Notes under the pieces: model-generated
Database searches by the model: none
The model's input: only the letters and a program-made list of their open reading frames with translations
Told to the model about the DNA's origin: nothing
Origin: Rhodamnia argentea
Lineage: Eukaryota > Streptophyta > Magnoliopsida > Myrtales > Myrtaceae
Assembly: GCF_020921035.1 (NCBI RefSeq)
Contig: NC_063150.1
Coordinates: 19,606,501-19,670,500, forward strand
Length of the DNA stretch: 64,000 nt
Direction of reading: 5' to 3'
Position numbers and translations under genes: made by a program
Shown: positions 35,351-47,162 of the stretch, in pieces
Numbering within the stretch: the first letter of the stretch is position 1
How the letters are laid out: each line of letters starts with the position of its first letter

Positions 35351-38300
35351 ACATCACTTCTGTCTATGAGAATAGTCTTTTCTTGTATTGGTGTCTCCTT
35401 TCTTAGCTTATAACTCCAGTCCATAGTAGCAAAGATGCTGTGGCCTCATAGCTTGCACCTTTGACATTTCTTGAGCTGTGTTCCTGCAAACTTGAAGGTT
35501 CATCCTTTTTTTTCTTTTTTTTTGGCTCTACACGGCTACTACAATGGTAAATTTTTGCTTATAATTGCTACAAATGTGTATTTTTTGCCATTTGACTAAT
35601 GTCAGAGAACTCTGGTAGGACTAGCCACAAAAGTGATGGAACAATCATATATTGATATCTGTCTAGGGATGTTAAACTGGCTAATGGAGGCTGACATTGT
35701 TGTTTCGGTTTTTAATTCCTTGTGAGCAATGGATCATGCTGGTGTCAGTGGTGCACAAATTGCTGCCACAAGAGAAGTAGTTGAGAAACTTCTTTTGTAA
35801 TTAAATCTCAAGATGAACACTGCCACTGGTAGTGATTATGTAATGTGATCCCGGATATGAGTATGTTGCAGTGAACCTACCAAAAGCACAAGTATAACTG
35901 AGAATGCCTAGGTTGTTAGATATATAGTTGCACATGCTTGGTTATGTCTATGCCAAAATATTTGCAATGTTTCTGAGGGCACTACACTCCTCTCTTCCGC
36001 CTTTATCTTGTTTGTTAGTGTTTGTGCATGTTTTTGTGCTTGACTATGCTTGTACTTTATATCCATGTATCTCCAGTGTTTATTTCTGAGGGCAGCGGCT
36101 CTTTCTTCAGTTTGGAACTTTTAAGCGTTTGCAAATTTTATGCTGTATATAGATGTATTTGCTTGACTCGCAGTTCGAATTTATCTGTGGTTTCTGAGGT
36201 AGATCTTTGTTACTATCCATGTTGTAGGTTTTCAGACAGTTCCTATTTTCATGCAGACTGGTGACCCTGGCAAAACAGCAACGTCAGGTGTTGCAGCGTA
36301 CTCGACGAGCGATGTTGTCGATGATTCACCTCATAAGGGAATTCCTTGTATATCAGATAGTGAGATTTTTTGTGAGTTCCTGGTTAAACTAGCATTCTTT
36401 GTTGAATCCTCAATCCCAAGGATTGCTATTGGTTAGTTTGAGGCTTTGAGCTCTGAGGTCTTACATGGGTAACGGGCCAGCGCAAGCATAATATAAACAC
36501 TGGCATTTCTGTAATACATTTGCATTTGTTCTTATGTTGGATGTATACATTACAGCTGGTGCTTCTTGCCATGGCCGTGTCTGCTGTCAAGAGATGTTGG
36601 TAATTTCTTGTTATGTCGAATTGCATTCCAATTTTGGCTTGTTATGAATATGATGACTATTGGTACTCCTGAAGTGTTATCGGAGTTAATTTTCCTTGGA
36701 GGGATGTTGTGGTGGTACATGAGTTGGACCTAGGAGCGTTGATCTCTGGTGACATTGTTAAGCCGCTACCGCTTTTTAGCATTTGGTTTTGGCATTGATA
36801 AACTAATTCTACTTATCTATGAGGAAAGCTCGGTCATGAATACTGGAAATCTTTGGTTGTAAAATCTGCATAATTCATTTCCTTAATGGACGTATCTGAA
36901 GATTGTGATGGAAGAGGTGAAGAGGTGATGGAAGAGTTGAAGGGGAGGATTAAACCTCTTACCAGATTGAAGAGTTGATCTCATAAACTAGTCTAATAAT
37001 CTTGATTTCTTCAGATATATTTGTTTAGTTTCTTCTATTATGTGTCTCTGCTTTGTTTTCAAGTCTTTTTAAGATGTTTGAACGGGCTGTCTTTCGTTCA
37101 ACAATTCGGTCATTCGTTGGAAAGGAAGAATTTTGTAGGTGAGGTATTAATAAACTACAACTAACGATACTGCGAGTCATTGAGTGAGTGTTAGACTGAG
37201 AGAAAATACCCATCATTCCCTCTTCAAGATAGAAGTTGAACCCGATAAACCCAAAGGCTGAAATCATGCTGCAATGGAAATTAAGGATGGCTACCCTTGG
37301 TTCTTTTCTTTGCAGTGTCCATTGGTCCAGCTATATTTGCAGAAGAGGGGAATCCTATAAGTAATACAGTAAGCATATGAAGCATTCAAGGCAGGCTTTC
37401 ATATAAAGGCTAGACTGAAAATCATCATTCACTGCTGTTCTTTGCTTTAGAGATTGTCTTCCTTTCTACTTTTGCCTTTTCTTTCCTGTCAGGGTTTCTG
37501 ATAGCTTGGAGTTTGCCCAATAATGACAGGTTGCTGTTAACTTTCTCTAAGGGATCTTTTGTCGAACAACGTATTTTTGCATCATTGTGGCTGCAGATCT
37601 TTATTGGAGGAATTTCCGAGGTCCTGTCATCAGAAATGGTATCACACTCTCCTTTTTATACATAGGTAGCATGTACGGACCTGACAGTGATGCGTAAATG
37701 TTTTTGGCCATGAATGGGCAAGTTGTCAAATTTTGACTGTGTTTCAGATCGGGGAAATTGCTAGTTTATTTGGACCATTGAAAGCTTTTCACTTCCAGGC
37801 TAACGATGATACAACAGATCGGTATGCTTTCCTGGAGGTAAGTTGCATATTTCTTTCCCTAAGATTTATGGCTGTTCCATCTGCTGTTCTTCGTTGCATA
37901 GTACCATTGTCCTTGACCTTTGTAGTATTTGTACTTTTAAGAACACTAAAACGGGGATCGAAGTTATTGTTCCATACCTTGAGTGATTTTGGCTGGGTGG
38001 AACTTCTGAATGGAACAAAATATTTGTTGAATAGGTGCAGTTTTTTAGTCCCTAAAACCTGCGAAAAGGAAAATGGTGCCTGAACTTTCAATTTGGATGC
38101 ACTTTGTCATCTTGACTTTGTAAACGTGCAGCCTGTTGCTTAACATTGCTGGCTCTGATCGGAACTTGCGCTGTTGTTCTCTTTAATGTCGATAATACGT
38201 ATCGAAGAATGTGATTTTTTGCTAAAGACGAGTTATATTATATTCAAGACATCTTTCTTTGAGCCAAACACTACTTAAGACAATGAGTTTCTTGAAAATT

Positions 38301-39472
38301 TTGGAGTGAAATTAGATATTATTAAACTGGTGTTCGTGGCCAAACTAATTAAGGCGGGGTTCGGTGCATGTGAGATGAGAGTACGGTGCTCCTTAAATTT
38401 GCTAGGATGGCTCTATAAACAAAATGCATGTCAATCCAGTTAGGCAGACAATTGGATGGGGTGATTTCTCTGCTGGACTCCATTTCCATATCATAATAGC
38501 ATCCTTCAATATCCATCTATGGGAGGCAGAATAAGAGCACATTAACAATGTCTATGCTTATTCCCACCCCGCCAAGGGAGCACAAAGCAAGAAACTGGAT
38601 CTAACGTATATGCAGAAATGATGCCTGCACTTGTTGAAAAAACGAAGATCTCGGCAACCCATTGTTTTGTCGGTCAAAAGAAACCGTATTTTCTCTCTCA
38701 GAGAAATCCTGCAGTGCCTTGCAATGGAGGCATGTTGTCTGCTTTAGGGGAGGTCATCGGGTGTAAAACTCGTGCCTGTTGAATATTTTTCTGTGATTTG
38801 TTTTTATGTTCTCTTTTTCTGGTTGAATTTTACAGGCGATCCCTTTATCAGTTGATGTTGAGTAATTTGACTTGCACTTTCATTGTGTAGACTAAACAGT
38901 GACTCTGAAAGCATGTGCTAGTTTAAATGGAATCAAGTTAGAAGGCCAAGTTCTAACTGTAGTTCAAGCTGTCCCAGATCCAGCAGCTATGGTACTCATT
39001 TACCGTATTAAATGCATTATGTTTCTAGTATCCTACAGATTAAATTTAGTACGTTCTGACAATGGAAATGGTACATTTTTTTAGGGAAATAGTGAAAACC
39101 AAGTCCCTTTGTGCAATCCCTGACCATGCAAGGCCCCTTCTTAAGAGGCCAACAGTAAGTTCTGAAGCTAAAAAATGTGGTATGGAACTGTTTTTCTTCA
39201 TGGATTTCCTACATATGTGTTATCAGTCAACTTGCTCCAATGAAGTGAAAGGGTCGATCTGTGTCTTTTTCTCTCTATGGGTACTGCCTATTTTGTCCTC
39301 AACCTTTCTAGATACAATTGAGTTCTCGGTGATACAAAGTTTCATGTTCTTCCACATTACCGTTTTACGTCTGCTGTACTAATTGTATGTTCTCGTCATG
39401 TGAGCCAGTTCACTTCTGAAGGCGTTTCGTCTATCTCTGAGCTGGAAGTGGAAGAAGTACTGGAAGATGCAC
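35350..39472 (+). pseudogene. Truncated duplicate of the U2AF-like gene (intron 2 to exon 8)
   Basis: Colinear with 21688-25950. Exon equivalents are 36257-36337 (3), 37597-37638 (4), 37748-37837 (5), about 38889-38991 (6), 39084-39176 (7) and 39409-39470 (8). Exons 1-2 were never included, so there is no N-terminal region or RRM1. The donor after exon 3 has changed from GT to GG. Exon 6 has an in-frame TAA near its start, exon 7 has an extra base giving a frameshift, and exon 8 is cut after about 62 nt and joined to sequence equivalent to 28739. Divergence from the left copy is about 7% in one 185-base stretch counted by hand. It cannot encode a U2AF-like protein. Confidence 0.88.
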
Positions 39473-40025
39473 CTCGTCCTTCTAATCTGCTGGTTTCTCA
39501 AAGGCGCTCAAAGTATAGAGCAATGCTTTCCCTTGTGCCCTTGGCCAACTTTGTATGATGTTTCTATTTGGTCTTGGTGCCTTGTGTATTATTACCATAT
39601 GCACTTCAATGCCGTGATTTTGGATTGTGATCACTATTGAATTGTCGAATTCTAAATGATTCGTGCTGTTTTTTCTTCTCCGTGAACTTTCGTATACGAT
39701 AATACTCTAAGTTATGATTATGATCGGTCAGGGCGATAGTAGTATCCATATCTTTCTTCTCCATTTCGAGATGGGAAAGAAGTGGAGCAAGAGACGGTTT
39801 GCCATGTCAACAATGTCACAACAGCTATTAACACGATGATAAAAAGCCAAAATTGACCGATGATGGAAGCACTTTTCTATATTAAAAAATAATAATAAGT
39901 AAGCTTGAGACTCCATGTAAGTCAAATTTGATAAGTTTTGTTTCATCTTTCTTTCATGGGGATTGACGTTTTTTTCGCCTTTTGAGTCACTTTAGACATA
40001 GAGCGAGTTAGATTCACGAATATTT

Positions 40026-40265
40026 GCAAGTGAGCCCCCATCATCTTATTTAATATTCAACCCAAAACTCTTCCGGTTTTCCAATTTTTGGCCCAATCTC
40101 GAGACAAACAGTCAAAAACTCTTCTCCGCTCCCTTCTCCTGCTCCACAAAACAGCACGACCGAAGCAGAGAAAAAGCTTCGAAAAAGATAACGTTTTTTT
40201 AACGTTATCCCCATCTCTCCCTCTTCCTCCGCCTTCTTGGAGACGCTTGACGTCCATCGGTGGTA
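40026..40265 (+). promoter_or_regulatory. Promoter-proximal region and 5' leader of the bL28 gene
   Basis: A/T-rich CATCTTATTTAATATTCAAC at about 40045 may serve as a core element. It is followed by a CT- and CA-rich leader up to the ATG at 40266. The stretch from 40026 to 40198 is conserved in the orphan copy at 34985-35169, which defines what was duplicated upstream of the coding region. Confidence 0.5.
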
Positions 40266-42211
40266 ATGGCGACCATGGCTTCGGGAGTGTCGTTAGGAAA
40301 CGCTTGCTCTCTCCATTTTCGCAAGACCCAGTTCAATCAAACCACCCTCGTGCCTCCGAGGGCCAAAGCTTCGTACGAGATTGCCTTCGTCGCTTCTCAG
40401 CTGAGTGGGCTCAGAGTCTCCTACGATGATTCTCGTCCCTTCGCCGGACCTGTAGCCGCTCCGCCGCCGGCCGTACAACCCGTTGCTCGTATGGCCCTTC
40501 TTTTGTCTTTTTTCATCTAGTTTTCTGGGTTTTTGTTCTTGTCTTCGCTTTTTTTTCGTTCGATCATGGTGGCCAATACGTGTTTCGTTCGTTATTCGCT
40601 TGCTTCGTGTTCGATGCTTGGGGTAATTTGGGGATTTGAATTCTCTTTGCTATGTCTTTTCGAGTTTTGGAAGCTGTTTCAGCTAGTGCTCTCTGGCTCT
40701 GGTCATGTTCGATTGCTTCGTGCCACTTACGTTGCCATTCGTAGTGATTAAAGACAAGAATAAGCTTTTAAAGTAGAACTACTTGTTCGCCATGCTCAAA
40801 GATGCTTCAATTCCGTTTGCCTCTGGCAAGTTCGGATCTTGAGACGCGCAAGGGGGTTCTGCAGAGTGCAGTTCTAATATGCAGCATTTGGATCTCTGTA
40901 AATGTTCTCTTACTTCTCATTGCAGTCTTCTTTGGTTCGATTTGGTGGGCTAATAGTAATCCGGTGTCTATTCATACTAACATCGCCTGTTGATCACTGT
41001 AAAAGGCTTTGCTTTTCTTGGTTTCGTTCTTGTTTTAGGTTCAAACGTCTTGGAACTTAGGACGAAACTATTGCTGGCGACATTCTTATCTTATTATGTT
41101 TCTGTGTAATTACAATGTATTGGTAGGTTTGGTACGCGATCGGCTTATGCAAAAATGCCTTAAAAATGAGAGGTTTTCTCATTCATGTGCTCCATCATGG
41201 ACAAAACAAACAGTGTTAAGCACTCGCAATTCGCTTTGTAGGTTCATTGTTCATGATCCGACTTTCTTCTGTCTTGTTAGAAGCATTTAATCCCCTTTAG
41301 CAAGCTTTCAGATTTGGATGGTCTCTTTTCATGCCTTTCAGATAAGTGTGTACTTACACGAACCTTTGAAACTAAAAGCAGTTTAATTTTTAACATTGCG
41401 TGAACTCACATTCTTGAGGAATTCCATTGTTTAACTTCTAAGACCTTGGCACAATTCTGGAGAAAAAAAAAGTGACCGAGGAGTGGTTGTGGCTCGGCAT
41501 GATTGTAAGGATGAACAAGTCACTTTTAGTCTGTCTTTTCCTAAAGTTTCCTGTACTTTGATGCGGGCGCCCTCCTCTTTGGTGCTTCGCACTTGAGATG
41601 CAGTAGTAAGATGAATAAGTGTTTCTTATTATTTGTAGAAGTTGGTTTCCTCCGGTTATAATGTAGAATACTTCTATACGTTTTCAATGGACGTTCATTT
41701 ATAACTTATGTCTTGGGGCTGTAAAGGTGGTTGTCTTCCTCAATTATCTTAAACAATGTGCACGTCTCTGTGTGTGTATGTGTATGTAATTTTTATCATA
41801 TCTAATTGGTTGCTTGGCCTATGTCCAACATGGAGTTGTTTGCCCGTCTGCTGGAAGTTTCACTGCTATGCTTGCATGGCAGCCAAGCGTCAGCATGAAA
41901 TTAATCAGCTGCTGTTTTTGCCATTTATCTCGTAAGCTGGCAAGGGCCCTCATGGAATTAGTTTTGATTCACTTTCAGGCAGAGTATGTCCTTTGACGGG
42001 GAAAAAGGCAAACAGGGCAAACAAGGTCTCCTTCTCAAACCACAAGACGAAGAAGTTGCAGTTTGTAAACCTGCAGTACAAGAGGATCTGGTGGGAAGCC
42101 GGCAAGCGCTATGTTAAGCTGCGGCTGTCAACGAAGGCGTTGAAAACCATCGAGAAAAACGGACTCGATGCCGTTGCCAAGAAGGCAGGGATAGATTTAA
42201 GGAAAGAATGA
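40266..42211 (+). CDS. RPL28: Chloroplast 50S ribosomal protein bL28, 151 aa
   Basis: Exons are 40266-40488 and 41979-42211 (456 nt), with a GT-AG intron of 1,490 bases splitting an Arg codon (GTTGCTC|GCAGAG). The first 70 or so residues are Ala/Ser/Pro-rich with few acids, as expected for a chloroplast transit peptide. The mature part starts near [20 protein letters not shown] and contains [17 protein letters not shown] and [20 protein letters not shown], which is the bL28 fold of plastid and bacterial large subunits. The length is close to the Arabidopsis protein (about 143 aa, from memory). The ATG at 40266 is the first in-frame ATG. The gene is the surviving member of a duplicated pair (see 34985-35350) and is tail-to-tail with the NPGR2-like gene. 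Confidence 0.95.
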
Positions 42212-43025
42212 CCATTTGGCCTTGTAATTGTCATTGAAAACAAGCCAGTGCACGACCTCTTTCAACTCGTTTCGGTTTATTTGTTTAGCTCTGTCTGGTT
42301 GAATTTTTTCATATGAGCAAAATTTTCATTTCAAGCTTTGCATTTTTATTTCTCCTGGTGGGCTTCTTGAATCTTGACATGTTTTTACCTCAAAATATTC
42401 TCTTCATTTGAAGGCACCTGCTTTTACATGATTACTACATTCAAATGGTAGTTTCAGCACACTGCAGTGCTCGTTATGCTCAGTTTTGATGCTGGACATT
42501 TGGAGAAAGTAGTTAAATTTTAGCTCCATTACAAGTCGTACGCACATGATAGCTTTGTCGAATGTCTACCAAAGACTTAATATGAAGTCTGTCTTACTAT
42601 GAAAAGTACATTACTGAATTACTGCAGAATCTGAGAGGTAAATTTGCAATTTTCCAAACACTATTTTCCTCATACTATGTATAATCAAGGATTCTTCCAC
42701 ATTAAGTATGCTCAACAAGTCTAATGCGTGCGCTTGTTGACAAGATCCTTAGTAAACATTACTACTGATAAGCATCTCATCTGCAATCTTAACATTTAAA
42801 CTTTCAAAATGCTGAATCCCAAAATCACAATATCAACCAACAAAAAGCCGTGAACCACCGTCAATTTCAGCTTCAATTTCCTATTCTGCCATATTCCCAA
42901 AGCTTTTACTCTATATTGACTTCCACCATCAGCTTTACACTTATCTCAATGATGGGAGTTAGTGTATAAGGAATGAGTAATTTACAACTGATTCTTAACC
43001 ATTTACACTCACTCTACACAGAGGT
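42212..43025. other. bL28 3' UTR and intergenic sequence between converging genes
   Basis: No gene is seen. The segment 42425-42830 is the source of the 3' flank found again at 35170-35350, and so marks the right edge of the ancestral duplicated unit. The 3' UTRs of bL28 (+) and the NPGR2-like gene (-) must both end within these 800 bases. Confidence 0.6.
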
Positions 43026-46000
43026 TTATCTAAATGGCTCGACCGGAGTAGTCTCCTCCAGAAGAGCAGCAGCCTCGAAGCACTCGGCCACCTCAAGTGC
43101 CGACACTCCTGGGTCGGATTTATAGACCAGCCCAAGATTGAACCAAGCCGATGGGTTTGTTCTGTCAAGCCGAAGTGCATCGGTGAGGAGGCTCCGGATA
43201 ACCGGCAAAGATCCACTTCCAAGCTGTCGAAGGATGCAAGCAGTGGAAATCAAGCTTGGCACGTGATTGGGCTCGACATTTAGTGCTTCCCTAAACGACT
43301 TCAGGGCGTCTTGGTGGAGACCTTTTGCTTGGTATAGTAAACCTACCAGAAGCAGATCAATGAAGACTGAGAGGAGCCAGAACACAACATCAATGAAGAC
43401 TGAGAAGAGCATTCGTCTAGACTTGGCAAAAACAAGCCACTTTTAGGAGATGCCCTGATGATGCCTAGACACTGAAAATTTAAACGTGAAGTCCATGCAA
43501 ACAACTATTGCAGAATGCAATGGTTATTAAAAATTACAGAAGTACAAATATCAATACATTTTCGAGTCAGAGTATAATTGATGACGGAACAATTGTTAAG
43601 TAAATCAGAAAAGAAGAAAAATAATTACTACGAACTTTTTGTCAAGTGAAAATTATTCTCTAACTTATGACCCAAGGACACATTTAGTGAAAGATGTTTC
43701 CACTTGCATTCTTGGAATCATCATTTTTAGAACAATTAGCTATATGTGCCAAAAAGCTGAGTTTATAAGCTCAGTTAGTTTGGTGATATAAAGATTTTTC
43801 CAGAAAGCAAAAGAAGAATAAACATTTGAAAAGAAAAGAAAAATTGCAAATTAATGCATAAAGCAGAGATGCACTGAGAGAGAGAGAGAGAGAGAGGAGA
43901 ACTTAGCATACCAGTAGAGTGCCATCTAGAAGCAGAAAAGGGGCTGATAGCTTCCGACTTTGAAAGACAGACCTCAGCATCACGCCACTGTGACAAACTG
44001 GTGTACACGTTAGCTAGATCATTCCAAGTATCCAATTCCAAACTCTTGTAACGCTGCCCTCTATCCTGTCAGTTGCAAAACATGAAAAGTAAAAAAATTT
44101 AGACATGCTGTTGTCTCTTTATACTATTTTAATCAGTTATAGGGAAGAGATTAACTCTGTGCTGAAAGAGATATTGCAAGTACTAAACAGAGCAAGAAGA
44201 GTTATTCCCATCTCGGCACATTTCAGAAGATCTAAATCACCAGGTTATCAATCTCATCCTTAGAAAGGTCTAGGCAAATATATCATGTGTAGGCAGATCA
44301 AAACAGTACCTTGCTGTACTTATTTCCAACTCCTGCAGATTTAGTCTGCACTTGAAGAACAGCCAGAAGCTGACTATATGTCTCGATGGCATTATTTAGC
44401 TGGTCTTGCGCAACCTGAAGTTTCGCTTTAGTTCTCAGTAATTCTCCTTGATCCCACTTTCCAGTCTGATCCAGAGCAGCATTAATAACAGTCTCGGCAT
44501 CAACAAACCGTTTTTGAGATGACAAAATTCGAGCCAAGAGAATATATCCGTTTACGCTAGCCCCTGCCTCCAGTTTCAGCAGTTGCTTTGCATAGTAAAG
44601 CGCTATGTCCAACTTCCTCTGCTCAGCATTTTCAAGACATAGCTGATGCACAACAAAGGGGTCTCTTTCTTTCATCATTCTCTCAGAAGCTTCAAGAGCA
44701 GAAAGAGCTTTTGATTGCTCCAAAGTTCTTTCGCTATCAGAAGATACTAATCTTGACTTAGCAGATAACAAAGTCCCAAGCAAACAATTTGAGATACTGG
44801 CCTTCTGGCTGCACCTCCCATGTGATTCCCTAAGTGCTTTGCAAGCGTAACCTATGCCCTCTTCAATACAGACTTCATTTTTTCCACAAATTTTTGAAGC
44901 AAGCATCATTTCCAGTATACAATCTGGATGCTCTCTGTTTCTAAACACATTCCTCAGTAAATTCAATGCTACCATGTCCTCCCCTTCCCCATGGTAACAA
45001 AGAGACAGGACGCAGTACCTCTCATTTCTTTCGAGAATTCCCGGAATCAACTCTTCAACCTGATGAGCCAGGGCCTTCAATCCACTAGAGACGGATAGGG
45101 CAAAAGTAAGGTGATCCATGATAGATGAATCCCATTTGATCATTCCAAGTGCACATTTTCTAAGTAAGATTAGCAACAGAAGAACCGCCTCTTCTATATT
45201 GTTTCTTGGCCCAAAAGAACTATCGATCTGTGAACGCAGATTTGGAGGACTTGCCTCCACACCGCTGTAGAGAAGAAAAATTGCAAATTCCTTCTGTATC
45301 TTTGCAGCGGTTTCTACCTCAAGGTTCCAGTGATACAGCAGGGCACGGCGATACAACAATATAGCCTCTTGGAAATCTCCAGCAAGTTTCAATAATTCTG
45401 GAACTAGTTCAACAACCTTATTGAGAATTTCTTGAATTTTAAAATCGGTCTTGAAGCTTGCAGGCAAGCCATCTGGAAGTGCAGATTCAACAGTGTCTAG
45501 AATAATTTTGCATGATTGAGCAGCTTCTGCAAAATAAGTCAATCCCTTGTAAAATTGTCTATAGAATACAAAAAGAAAAAGGCTCAGTGCTGTCTCATGA
45601 TAATATGCAGAACTAAAAATGAAAAGTTGATTTTCTTTTGGGTCACGAAAAAGATCTAATGAATTTATCCAAGCTCCATAGTGTGATTTTATGGAAAACA
45701 TCAATGATATAGATGCGGATGTCGGTTTTAAGAAAAGCGAAAAATGTTGTTTAAGAAAGAAATTACCATCAAACCTTCCAAGATGCTCCAAGGATTTTGC
45801 TTTAAGAAAAATAGCTTCAAAGAGTAAGGTAACAGCATGCATGGACATGATTGGCGCGGCATCACTTTGCGAGTGACGTCTGTTATAATCGCCTCTTCTA
45901 GAAATGGAGACTCTCATTTTGGGAGTAACAGCAGCTATGTCGATTCCTTCAAACACGTGAAGTGCACCTTCTATATTACCTTTCTGATACTCAAGCCTTC

Positions 46001-47162
46001 CCAATAATGCTCTTGCTTCCTAGAATTTACAAGAACAGTTAACTTCTAACAGATCATGAATGACCACGGGATCAGGCAATATTAAGACCACAAGCCTAAA
46101 ATAAATCCATTGTCTGACTTGTGGAAGAAATCCTGGTGTTTCATTTGTTTGTGGAAAATTTGTCAAGTGGAAAAATAATTGTGGATCAAAACAGAACTTT
46201 AGCTAATGATTCGCTCCTGTGTGAGAGATCCAATGATATAATTACACAAGCAAATTCTTTTAGCAAGTTAAAAGAATCTAGATGAAGCAGGCTTTAAGTC
46301 CTGCTATCATGGTCATGGATAACATCAAACCCCCAAATCTCCTTGTATATGCATTGCGCAAATATGTGTTAGAAGCAGTAACAGTATGACAAGGCCCTGC
46401 CAAGACAACATCAGATTCTGATCCACTCCAACGGAAAGCATAATACATAGTTCTCTGATGGAACCAAACTTGTTCTGGACATCTACAAGATAATCGGCTT
46501 TTCTCAGTCAACCATTCTTAGATACAATCATAGAATTTTCAGCAGTCATCCGTGCAATCCAAATTCCCACAATGCCTTATAGCATTATCCAAGGGTCCTC
46601 CGCATTAAAAAAGGCAACTCAGTTCAAGACAGTAAACGGGGCCTATCACCCTGGTACTCTCGCAACAATAAGCGACTTGTCTGTACATATCAGAGATGTT
46701 TAAGGGCGCCAACATCACTATCTGGATGAAATACCAAAACAAAGAAGCTACTCAACTAACTGATGAGAAAGAAAGCCCAAAATTCTGCAATTTAGCACAG
46801 AAAATGGAATTGCTTAGAGGTTTCGTTGTAGATTTTAGGAGTTAATTTAAAAAAGTTGTTTATCACAAAAACCTAGAAAAAGAAATAATTTAAGAAATGA
46901 AACTGACCTCATAGTTTAGATAACCGCTTTCCCGGAGAGATGATTCAGCTTCTTCAATATTGCTCTTATCCACCTTTGGCTCTGCCTCACCAGTTCGAGA
47001 TGAATACCCACTGGCTGAGTAATCTCGAGTGGCCAACGACTCTGAAGAGTCTATCATTTCATCTACCCGTACCTGCTCTCCGGAAAAGATGCATTTCATC
47101 ATCTTCTTTAACCTCCCTCGAATGCCGAATCTCCGTTTTTTCATCCAATTCCTAGACGTCAT
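43026..47162 (-). CDS. NPGR2: NPG1-family TPR protein, NPGR2-like, 731 aa
   Basis: Complement of exons 47162-46908, 46019-45767, 45526-44310, 44065-43912 and 43342-43026 (2,196 nt, all GT-AG). The N-terminus has a basic stretch, then MMKCIFSGEQVRVDEMI, SSESLATRDYSASGYSSR and NIEEAESSLRESGYLNYEEA, which is the NPG signature. ARALLGRLEYQKGNIEGAL follows as the first TPR-like pair. More helical repeats run through the protein to a C-terminal TPR (NPSAWFNLGLVYKSDPG) and end PVEPFR. Known family members bind calmodulin and act as the TTC7-like scaffold of the plant plasma-membrane PI4Kalpha1 complex. NPG1 is needed for pollen germination. The start could also be the Met at residue 21 or 22. Assignment to NPGR2 rather than NPG1 or NPGR1 is by the conserved N-terminus, from memory. 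Intron 2 is 240 nt and stop-free (see findings). Confidence 0.9.
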
